From Planctomycetota bacterium (GTDB taxonomy: Bacteria; Planctomycetota; Phycisphaerae; WQYP01), in contig JAKCCC010000188.1 in the NCBI GenBank assembly GCA_021838985.1, positions 1-5,142 of the forward strand: 5,142 nucleotides of DNA, written 5' to 3'. This document shows positions 1 through 5,142 of this stretch, one piece after another (the first letter of the stretch is position 1; each line of letters opens with the position of its first letter). A model generated the notes under the pieces. It was not told the origin of the DNA. It saw nothing but the letters and a program-made list of their open reading frames with translations, and did not search any database. The position numbers were made by a program, and so were the translations under genes.

Positions 1-1
1 C

Positions 2-1906
2 GCCCGCGCTCGATTGCTCGGCGTCGCCGCCGGTCCGGCCGCTTTGCAAACCCTGGTCGCCCGGCTGGCCCGGCGCCATCCCACCGGCGACTCCACCGAC
101 CTTGCGGCGGTGGTTCATGGCATTTTCCGGCAACTACCGGGTTGGCCGATCAGCGCCCTCGTGCTGCTGACCGACGGGCGCAGCACCTCCGCCGGCTCAC
201 CAGCGCTGGCCGTAGCAGCAGCGCGGCGCCGAGCCATCGAAATCTTTGCGCTGCCCCTGGGCCAGGTCCATACTCCATTTAATCTGGCCCTGACCGATGG
301 GCAGGCGCCCCGCCACGCCTTTGTCCACGATCCGGTCGCGGTGCGCGGGGTGCTGCGCCTCAGCGGGTCCACCGGGCCGCGGCGGGTGCAAGTGGAGCTG
401 CTTCGGGCCCGGCGCGGCGGCCGGCTTGAATCACTCGCGGACCGGAGCCTTCTCCTGCCGAGCGGCGCGGGGCGGGTCCCGGTGGAATTGATGTTTCATC
501 CCCGTCACCCCGGCCGGTATCGCCTTTTCCTGCGGACGCCAAGGCTGCCGGGGGAAATCACCTACCGGGATAACCGCTCCGGGCCGCTGCGGACCACGGT
601 GGTCAACTCCAAAATTAATATATTATATGTAGACGGCTACCCGCGTTGGGAATACCGTTATCTGCGCCAGGATCTGATGCGCGAGCCGACCACCCGGCTG
701 GGTTGCCTGCTGCTTTCTACGGATAACCGCTTCGCCCAGGAAGGCAATATACCGCTGGCGCATTTCCCGGACACGGCGCGGCAGCTGGATCGCTACGATG
801 TGCTGCTGCTGGGCGATGTGGATCCGAACTATTTTTCCAAGGCGCAGGAGAAGCTTATTCTGCATTTTGTCGGCGTGGCGGGGGGCGGCTTCGGCATGAT
901 CGCCGGGCCGGATGCCGCCCCCCGGGCTTATCGCGGCACCCGTTTGGCGGCCTTGCTGCCGGTGCGCCCGGGACGCCCCGGCGATCCGGCCCTGGCGTTT
1001 CCGCCGCCAGCACCGTTCCACCTGCATCTGACCGCCGCGGGGCGGGCCAGCCCGATCTTCCAGTTTTTCGACAGCCGCAGAAAGAGCCTCTGGCAGGTGG
1101 GGCATCTGTCGCCGCTGTACTGGTTTGAGCCGGTGGCCGGCGTGGCGCCTGGTGGGGTGGTGCTGGCGGACAACCCGGCTCACCTGATCCATGGGCGCCC
1201 GGCGCCGCTGCTGGTCTTTGGGCGCTACGGTGCGGGGCGAACCATGTTCGCCGCCTTTGACGACACTTGGCGCTGGCGCTATTACCACGGCGCGCCGTTG
1301 TACCAAAGCTACTGGCTGCAAATAGTTCGCCAGCTGGCTTGGGGGCGGGTTTTCCGTGAATCGTCCCACTCCGCTTTCGGCCTGACCCTGCGCAGCGCCG
1401 CACCACAGGGCCTGGTGGGACACCATTTCCCGCTCTTTCTACGCGTGGGCAGCGCCGCTCTGGCCGATCAAATGCCCCGCCAGGTGCGGCTGCGCGTGCG
1501 CGGTCCCGGCCCGGCGCTAAGCGTTAGCTTGGTTCCGGAGCCGCGCCAACGCCAGCGTTATACGGGCACGCTGACGCTCTGGCGGCCGGGACATTACACC
1601 CTCAGCGCCGCCAGCCCTTTGCCGGCGCCTTTACCCCCCCTGCGCCTGCAAATCACGCGGCCGAATCTGGAGTTCCGTAACCTTCGCGCCGACGTACCAG
1701 CCCTGGCCCGGTTCGCCCGCGCCACCGGTGGAAAGGTAATTCCGTTGCCGCAGGCCGCCACACTGGCGGCTCTGATTCCGGACCGCGGCATTCAAACCGT
1801 CCAGCGCCGATCCCACGCCCTCTGGAATCAGCCGCTGGCCTTGGCTCTGCTGGTTGCCCTGCTGACCGCCGAATGGATTCTGCGCAAACGGGCGGGGCTG
1901 ATCTGA
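2..1906 (+). CDS. VWA / glutamine-amidotransferase-like membrane protein, 5'-truncated by window edge
   Basis: The frame is open to the left edge (codons A-R-A-R precede the TTG at 14), so that TTG is probably an internal Leu codon and the true start lies outside. Numbering from it (630 residues), the first ~85 residues are the back half of a von Willebrand factor A domain: TDL at 28-30 and hydrophobic strand ALVLLTDG at 48-55. The DxSxS metal-site loop would lie upstream. Residues ~95-198 look like a beta-sandwich. INILYVDGYPRWEYRYL at 201-217 begins a class-I-glutamine-amidotransferase-like fold, through YDVLLLGDVDP (261-271) to GGGFGMIAGPD (290-300). No Cys stands at the expected nucleophile turn, so it is probably non-catalytic. 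DDTWRWRYYHG (416-426) is a familiar family block. A hydrophobic helix at ~606-620 and EWILRKRAGLI end the chain, suggesting a C-terminal membrane anchor. From family knowledge, such proteins occur with MoxR ATPases and Bat-like VWA proteins in envelope-associated loci; the exact role is unknown. The stop lies 36 bp from the convergent hydrolase gene. Confidence 0.9.
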   Translation, partial: ARARLLGVAAGPAALQTLVARLARRHPTGDSTDLAAVVHGIFRQLPGWPISALVLLTDGRSTSAGSPALAVAAARRRAIEIFALPLGQVHTPFNLALTDGQAPRHAFVHDPVAVRGVLRLSGSTGPRRVQVELLRARRGGRLESLADRSLLLPSGAGRVPVELMFHPRHPGRYRLFLRTPRLPGEITYRDNRSGPLRTTVVNSKINILYVDGYPRWEYRYLRQDLMREPTTRLGCLLLSTDNRFAQEGNIPLAHFPDTARQLDRYDVLLLGDVDPNYFSKAQEKLILHFVGVAGGGFGMIAGPDAAPRAYRGTRLAALLPVRPGRPGDPALAFPPPAPFHLHLTAAGRASPIFQFFDSRRKSLWQVGHLSPLYWFEPVAGVAPGGVVLADNPAHLIHGRPAPLLVFGRYGAGRTMFAAFDDTWRWRYYHGAPLYQSYWLQIVRQLAWGRVFRESSHSAFGLTLRSAAPQGLVGHHFPLFLRVGSAALADQMPRQVRLRVRGPGPALSVSLVPEPRQRQRYTGTLTLWRPGHYTLSAASPLPAPLPPLRLQITRPNLEFRNLRADVPALARFARATGGKVIPLPQAATLAALIPDRGIQTVQRRSHALWNQPLALALLVALLTAEWILRKRAGLI

Positions 1907-1942
1907 CCGTAATGGCTCATTTCGAGTGGACCGTCGGCTCAG

Positions 1943-2758
1943 TCATTTTCGCAAAATCAACCGCCGGCCGTGCGTGCACACGAGCGTCCGCAGCGCCGGG
2001 TATTTGGCCCGGCACCTGGCCACAAATTCCCTGGGATCGGCGGTGTTGCCGGTAAACATTTCGTAATGGGCCGGTATCACCCAGCGCGGCGCAAGAGCGC
2101 CGGCCAGATCTGCGGCTTCCTGACTGGTCAAATTGCCGATGATGCCGGCCGCGTAACGTTTCGCATCGCGACCGTTGATCGGCAAGAACATGACGTCGTG
2201 CCGCCAGCGGCGCAGTTTTTCGAGCATCCCCTCATATAAACAGGTATCGCCGGCATGATAGATCGTCCAGCCACCCATTTCGATGACAAACCCCAGACAG
2301 GGGTGCTCTCCCGTCGCCGGATCCGGTTCGAGCCGCTCATGTGCCGCGGCCACCGCACTGATGCGCACCCCGTTCACCTGCACGGTTTGGCCATCATTTA
2401 TTCCGATCAGACGATCCAGGCCCAACCCCAACGCGCCGGCCAAATTTACCCGCAACAAGTTGGGCACGACGAATTTGGCCCGCGGCGATGCTGCCGCGAG
2501 CGTCGGCCATGCCGGCCGATCGATGTGGTCGGCGTGATCGTGGGAGCCACAGATCACGTCGGCGTGGTGAACTTGCCCCGGCTCCAGCAAGGGCGGAATC
2601 CGCCGTCCCGCCAGCGGACTTAGGAATGGGTCCAGGTAAATAATCTGGCCGGCGGCCTTGACCACGAAACTGTGCTGCCCCAGCCACCAGACCGCCAGTT
2701 CGTTTTCGCGAGGGTCGCATCGGTCGATATCCCCAATCAGTTCAACTCCCGTGATCAT
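1943..2758 (-). CDS. UlaG-like metallo-beta-lactamase-fold metal-dependent hydrolase
   Basis: This is a complete gene of 271 residues. The ATG at 2758-2756 is preferred over the in-frame TTG at 2770-2768 because GGAG (2768-2765) lies 6 nt before the ATG and overlaps the TTG. The protein has the MBL-fold layout: WWLGQHSFVV strand (24-33), IIYLDPFLSP (39-48), metal motif HDHADH (73-78, pattern HxHxDH), third-histidine candidate H140 in VAAAH, HAGD with D171, and PAH with H231. These are the ligands expected for a two-metal site. PINGRDAKRY (193-202) and GNLTSQEAADLAG (208-220) place it in the UlaG-like (L-ascorbate-6-phosphate lactonase) branch. E. coli UlaG is about 354 residues, so this is the short form, and no ascorbate-utilisation genes are visible; the substrate is therefore unknown. 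No signal peptide is visible, so a cytoplasmic location is inferred. It converges on the membrane-protein gene and has a long structured leader region upstream. The fold call is strong; lactonase activity is only a guess. Confidence 0.93.
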   Translation of the reverse strand: MITGVELIGDIDRCDPRENELAVWWLGQHSFVVKAAGQIIYLDPFLSPLAGRRIPPLLEPGQVHHADVICGSHDHADHIDRPAWPTLAAASPRAKFVVPNLLRVNLAGALGLGLDRLIGINDGQTVQVNGVRISAVAAAHERLEPDPATGEHPCLGFVIEMGGWTIYHAGDTCLYEGMLEKLRRWRHDVMFLPINGRDAKRYAAGIIGNLTSQEAADLAGALAPRWVIPAHYEMFTGNTADPREFVARCRAKYPALRTLVCTHGRRLILRK

Positions 2759-2764
2759 ACCTGA

Positions 2765-2768
2765 CTCC
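2765..2768 (-). promoter_or_regulatory. Ribosome binding site of the UlaG-like hydrolase gene
   Basis: On the minus strand the sequence reads TTGGAGTCAGGTATG. GGAG is a good Shine-Dalgarno core and sits 6 nt before the ATG at 2758. It overlaps an upstream in-frame TTG, which is therefore unlikely to be the start. This decides the N-terminus as MITGVELIG rather than the four-residue-longer MESG form. Confidence 0.75.
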
Positions 2769-2805
2769 AATTCGGCTGCGTGTCCGCCGTTTTTAACTGG
2801 GGTGG

Positions 2806-2881
2806 TGGCCCGAACGAACCTTTACCAGGAGCGCCCGCCCACGAGCCGGTGGTGCGGCGGGCAATTGGCTCGTTTGGGCCA
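2806..2881. repeat. 76-nt two-tier stem-loop (imperfect inverted repeat with nested hairpin)
   Basis: The outer arms are TGGCCCGAACGAACC (2806-2820) and GGCTCGTTTGGGCCA (2867-2881). Thirteen of 15 positions are Watson-Crick, and one of the other two becomes a G-U wobble whichever strand is transcribed. Inside lies a second hairpin: GCCCGCC (2833-2839) pairs perfectly with GGCGGGC (2856-2862) and continues as CAC/GTG (2840-2842/2852-2854) after one bulged C, around a 9-nt loop. The element ends 47 nt before the hydrolase ATG, so on the minus strand it could form a structured mRNA leader. No T-tract follows on either strand, so it is not a standard intrinsic terminator. Alternatives are a REP/MITE-like palindrome or a protein-binding site. 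Confidence 0.6.
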
Positions 2882-3031
2882 GAATGTTCGAGAACCACAG
2901 GAAGCTCATAACGTCAAGGTGTTTCTGGGACACTACAGTAACCATTCTAACCGAAACTCCGTCCTCGTTCCTTAAGTGTCCGACGAACGCCCGGCGTGCT
3001 TGGCGCCTTCCGCGGTGAATCGTAATCCCCG

Positions 3032-3074
3032 CCACCTCCGCGGCCCACCTGGCCCCCGCCTCGGCCGGAGGTGG
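3032..3074. repeat. GC-rich inverted repeat, 9-bp perfect stem
   Basis: CCACCTCCG (3032-3040) is perfectly complementary to CGGAGGTGG (3066-3074) across a 25-nt C-rich loop. The loop holds a small GGCC-CACCT-GGCC hairpin (3042-3054). The right arm can instead pair with the bases just after it: GGAGGT (3067-3072) with ACCTCC (3076-3081) around GGA. The function is unknown, and such stems arise fairly often by chance in GC-rich DNA. Confidence 0.4.
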
Positions 3075-3314
3075 AACCTCCCCTCACCCTTCAGCCTCCC
3101 CAATTTTCAAAGCGGTGCTCCTGCCCTTCAGGCCCCCGCAAAAGACGAAAATATTCGTAAACCCCGCCGTACCGGCCCTTCTCAAGCCACAATTTCCGTT
3201 GTTCGATTTACGCCTGCACAGCAGGATCCAATTGGTCGGTAACAGACCCATCCCCAGCCAGGTGCAGTGGTCGCCAGTTCCTCGTGCAGTTTCGAAGGTG
3301 CTGGAATTCAAGGC

Positions 3315-3332
3315 GCTATGGAATACCATAGC
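3315..3332. repeat. Perfect 7-bp hairpin with AATA tetraloop
   Basis: GCTATGG (3315-3321), AATA, CCATAGC (3326-3332) form a perfect short palindrome in the middle of the spacer. No T-tract follows on either strand, so terminator function is not supported. It could be an operator-like site or chance. Confidence 0.4.
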
Positions 3333-3375
3333 TCGCTGACTTGCCCGCTTTCTCCGATAACGATTTGTTCCGGTC

Positions 3376-3395
3376 CATGGCGCCATGACCTAGGT
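3376..3395. repeat. Adjacent perfect palindromes CATGGCGCCATG and ACCTAGGT
   Basis: A 12-bp perfect palindrome (3376-3387) abuts an 8-bp perfect palindrome (3388-3395). GGT at 3372-3374 can also extend the first by pairing with ACC at 3388-3390, leaving one bulged C, so the two are alternative pairings. Tight palindromes without a loop suit a dimeric DNA-binding protein better than an RNA hairpin, but no regulator gene is in the window. Confidence 0.35.
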
Positions 3396-3493
3396 ATGAC
3401 GCACCGCCGTGATAAAACATTCCACTTAAACGAAAATCGGCCATCAGAAATCCAGCATTGTCGTTGGTTCCACCGTCTCGTCTCTGCCCTCCG

Positions 3494-3520
3494 CTTCCAC
3501 TTTCCGTCTTCCATTTTCCG
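3494..3520. repeat. Short TTCC-type tandem repeat, two units of 14-bp period
   Basis: CTTCCACTTTCCG (3494-3506) is followed after one T by CTTCCATTTTCCG (3508-3520), differing at one base. On the minus strand it reads GGAAAATGGAAGACGGAAAG. From memory, this GGAAAATGGAAGA-style degenerate repeat is common in spacers of several environmental GC-rich phyla and gives spurious KMEDGKWK-like peptides. It supports the non-coding nature of this stretch. Confidence 0.5.
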
Positions 3521-3673
3521 GCCCGCCGCCGCGAACGTAACCCGGTCTGAATTTCCCAACCTCGCCGACAACCCCTCGCCGGCCATGAATGCTCCAAGGC
3601 CGCGGGCGTAGCGGACGGGAAGTGCTGGGGTGGGCAGCTTACATATCGCGGGTGGCCATTGCCTAATATTTTC

Positions 3674-3699
3674 CGCACCCTGATCCGAACGATCGTGCG
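3674..3699. repeat. Bulged hairpin downstream of the helicase gene
   Basis: CGCAC (3674-3678) pairs with GTGCG (3695-3699), then GATC (3682-3685) pairs with GATC (3691-3694) around CGAAC, with CCT bulged on the left. It lies about 115 nt beyond the helicase stop on the transcribed strand. No U-tract follows, so a role in 3'-end formation is possible but unsupported. Confidence 0.3.
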
Positions 3700-3720
3700 C
3701 CCATTGCGGCAGGGACGGTC

Positions 3721-3736
3721 CGCAGTGCCGCAGTGC
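3721..3736. repeat. Exact 8-bp tandem duplication
   Basis: CGCAGTGC occurs twice head to tail (3721-3728 and 3729-3736). It is too short to class as a known element; it may be a replication-slippage product in the spacer. Confidence 0.4.
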
Positions 3737-3752
3737 TCTCCCCGCCGTAGCC

Positions 3753-3799
3753 CGAGCCAGGTGGCGTCACGGCGTGTCGAACGTAATACCATTGGCTCG
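3753..3799. repeat. 7-bp inverted repeat just after the helicase stop
   Basis: CGAGCCA (3753-3759) is complementary to TGGCTCG (3793-3799) with a 33-nt spacer. It starts 15 nt past the helicase stop codon in the direction of transcription. The long loop and lack of a U-tract make a Rho-independent terminator unlikely. It may only be a weak 3'-end stem. Confidence 0.3.
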
Positions 3800-3813
3800 A
3801 ACACCTCAGCAGC

Positions 3814-5142
3814 TTAAATCACCTCCAACCCAATCTCACGCAGATAGTTAAACGTCGGGTCATAGTATTCGCATCGCCGCGTCGGATCGCTGTGGTCGCC
3901 TTCCGGAACCACGATCACCATGCCTTGCCGCGCACGCGTAAGCAGGACCCGATACGCATTCTTTAGATACGCCTGTCGTTCCGGTTTACGGATACTGGTC
4001 CAACGGTCGCCGCGAAAAGACCAATGCTCCCAGCCGCTGGCCGTATGCCGGAAGTCACCATCCCACGCCACGCAGGCCCAGTCCAACTCCAGGCCCTGGA
4101 CAGCGAACTCCGTAGCCACGTCCTCCAGATAATACGAGGAGCGCACGTCCTCTTTGCCATCAAGGAACCAGTGCACCGGCTCCATCGGCGATTTTACGTT
4201 AATCGCGTACGGCCTGAGCCGCTCGGCCCGGGAAGACACGACAATGCCGTAACGCTCCGAACCCCGTGCATGATGCCGCAGCCAGCTCTTGGCACGGTTT
4301 AGGTCACGGGTCAGGGCAATGGGATAACGCTCGCCTATCTGCGTAAGCGTTCGGCGGGCTGGTTCGGTGTCCAGGTCAAGAATCTGCTTGACCCACAACG
4401 ACACATTTTCCGCGCGGAAGGAGCGCATGGAGACCGCCAGGTGTAGATCGTCGTTGATGGCCACGTTGGGACGCGACCGAAGGCGGTCCAGGGCGCCACC
4501 CGCGGCATATTCGCTGTCGGTTAAGCGTGAGGAAATGTAAACATGCCAGGATGCAAATTCCGCATCCAGCGATTCAATCCATTCGCTAATACCGGCCTCA
4601 CCGGTGTTAATCTCCTGTCCACCCCCAACCAGGCACACGATAACCGCCCAATCCTGGTGCCGGTCCAGGCAGGAAATAAGATACTCCGGCTCCGATCGGT
4701 CGAAATTTGCTTGTTTCTTTTTCCGCCGCATGAAATCTGTCGTGTGTTCGCGGTTCCACGCCCGCTGCGCCTCATCAAACAGGGCCACATGTTCGAGCGG
4801 AGGACGATCCGGCGAGCTCAAACAATCATCGCGGAAATGGTGGACATTCTGGATGAACATTTTCACTTCACTGAACGCTCGGCCCTTCCGCGTGCACTGG
4901 CCGCGTTCCCGCCCACGGCGAACTTGGTCGCGCGCCAGCGCTTCGCGCAGGACATTCACCAACGGGCCATTACCGGAGAGAAATACGCTGTAAAGGTCGT
5001 TATTTTTATCGATGTACTTGGTGGCAATGTTCAAACCTACGAGGGTTTTGCCTGCGCCGGGAACGCCGGTGACAAAGCAGATCGCCTTGTGTCGGCGGTC
5101 GCGCGCGTCGGCAATGATCCGCCCGATAACCTCCGCGGTGCG
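3814..5142 (-). CDS. DUF2075 / Schlafen group 3-type DNA/RNA helicase, 5'-truncated by window edge
   Basis: The frame is open to the right edge and gives 442 residues. The first in-frame TTG (5034-5032) is internal, because 36 codons upstream of it encode the Walker A motif. Numbering from the window edge: Walker A GVPGAGKT (26-33); FLSGNGPLV (54-62); NVHHFRD (99-105); Walker [11 protein letters not shown] (120-129); GGGQEIN (173-179), a sensor-like block; [11 protein letters not shown] (238-248); [12 protein letters not shown] (299-310); [20 protein letters not shown] (344-363); and the C-terminal helicase block [18 protein letters not shown] (396-413). This order matches the DUF2075 family, a superfamily-1-like ATPase related to the helicase part of Schlafen proteins. 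All expected motifs are intact, so an active NTPase is likely. The end, [12 protein letters not shown], is the usual C-terminus. About 200 N-terminal residues are missing; in relatives this part varies and can carry a nuclease domain such as GIY-YIG. The nucleic-acid substrate and role are not established. GC is somewhat lower than in the plus-strand gene. Confidence 0.93.
   Translation of the reverse strand, partial: RTAEVIGRIIADARDRRHKAICFVTGVPGAGKTLVGLNIATKYIDKNNDLYSVFLSGNGPLVNVLREALARDQVRRGRERGQCTRKGRAFSEVKMFIQNVHHFRDDCLSSPDRPPLEHVALFDEAQRAWNREHTTDFMRRKKKQANFDRSEPEYLISCLDRHQDWAVIVCLVGGGQEINTGEAGISEWIESLDAEFASWHVYISSRLTDSEYAAGGALDRLRSRPNVAINDDLHLAVSMRSFRAENVSLWVKQILDLDTEPARRTLTQIGERYPIALTRDLNRAKSWLRHHARGSERYGIVVSSRAERLRPYAINVKSPMEPVHWFLDGKEDVRSSYYLEDVATEFAVQGLELDWACVAWDGDFRHTASGWEHWSFRGDRWTSIRKPERQAYLKNAYRVLLTRARQGMVIVVPEGDHSDPTRRCEYYDPTFNYLREIGLEVI

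Larger units (their letters stand above)
2759..3813. other. Long intergenic spacer without a believable gene
   Basis: About 1.05 kb separates the hydrolase start from the helicase stop, two genes on the same strand. Open frames of 60-160 codons exist on both strands, but they overlap one another, use mostly arbitrary starts without ribosome binding sites, and translate to low-complexity Arg/Pro/Gly/Trp-rich peptides with no recognisable domain. No tRNA, rRNA, transposase remnant, CRISPR array or U-tract terminator was found. It does contain inverted repeats (2806-2881, 3032-3074, 3315-3332, 3376-3395, 3674-3699, 3753-3799) and short direct repeats (3494-3520, 3721-3736), listed separately where best supported. 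GC is uneven, with AT-richer patches near 2880-2970 and 3400-3470. The hydrolase promoter presumably lies in its left part, but no convincing -35/-10 pair could be assigned. Confidence 0.7.

Noticed and set aside
623..1426. A 267-codon open frame on the minus strand inside the plus-strand membrane-protein gene
   Set aside because: It is a shadow frame of GC-rich coding DNA. The peptide is rich in Arg, Gln, Pro and His with no domain, while the plus strand encodes recognisable VWA and amidotransferase-like blocks.
1903..1942. Possible terminator between the convergent genes (CTGACCG with CGG-C-TCAG)
   Set aside because: The 7-bp stem has a bulge, a 25-nt loop and only a TCATTTTC tail, too weak to call as an intrinsic terminator.
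2773..2794. CGGC...GCCG followed by five T on the plus strand
   Set aside because: The stem is only 4 bp with a 9-nt loop, and no plus-strand gene ends here.
2806..2881. Possible tRNA, because the element is 76 nt long and ends in CCA
   Set aside because: The ends form a continuous long stem rather than a 7-bp acceptor with separate D, anticodon and T arms, and there is no GTTCGANNC T-loop.
2889..2917. Possible sigma-70 promoter for the hydrolase: TTGACG on the minus strand at 2917-2912
   Set aside because: At 16-18 bp spacing no acceptable -10 box follows (TTCTCG at 17 bp). A nearby TAGAAT at about 2950 has no matching -35, so neither is called.
2793..3035. An 80-codon minus-strand frame upstream of the hydrolase
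   Set aside because: It starts with GTG without a ribosome binding site, crosses the 76-nt stem-loop, and its peptide resembles nothing I know.
3316..3804. A 162-codon minus-strand frame starting with GTG 10 bp after the helicase stop
   Set aside because: No ribosome binding site and no recognisable domain; it runs through the TTCC-type repeat and several palindromes, and its Arg/Gly/Trp-rich makeup fits non-coding DNA.

Overview
The window holds two partial genes at its edges, one complete gene between them, and about 1 kb of apparently non-coding DNA. The DNA is GC-rich: hand-counted lines give about 65-78% in the first gene, about 47-65% in the last gene, and about 48% in one spacer line. 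The large VWA/glutamine-amidotransferase-like membrane protein, the short TTCC-rich spacer repeat and the GC-rich coding style remind me of Planctomycetota, Verrucomicrobiota or Acidobacteriota. This is an impression from protein style, not a phylogenetic placement.

Layout: (1) Positions 2-1906, plus strand: the C-terminal 634 codons of a membrane-anchored protein with the tail of a von Willebrand factor A domain, a non-catalytic class-I-glutamine-amidotransferase-like domain and a C-terminal membrane helix. (2) Positions 1943-2758, minus strand: a complete UlaG-like metallo-beta-lactamase-fold hydrolase of 271 residues. It converges on the first gene across a 36-bp gap, and its start is fixed by a well-placed GGAG. 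(3) Positions 2759-3813: about 1.05 kb with no believable gene but several hairpins and palindromes. The strongest is a 76-nt two-tier stem-loop at 2806-2881, just upstream of the hydrolase gene. (4) Positions 3814-5142, minus strand: the C-terminal 442 residues of a DUF2075 (Schlafen group 3-type) DNA/RNA helicase. Its Walker A motif sits upstream of the first in-frame TTG, so the gene runs off the right edge.

Nothing in the sequence ties the three proteins into one pathway. The first gene belongs to a family usually found near MoxR-type ATPases and other VWA proteins. The hydrolase looks like a stand-alone gene with its own ribosome binding site and leader. The helicase is the last gene before a long spacer and may belong to an accessory or defence-type locus to the right, which cannot be judged here. 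I see no convincing new multi-gene system. The least explained part is the palindrome-bearing spacer, above all the 76-nt structured element that may form the leader of the hydrolase mRNA.
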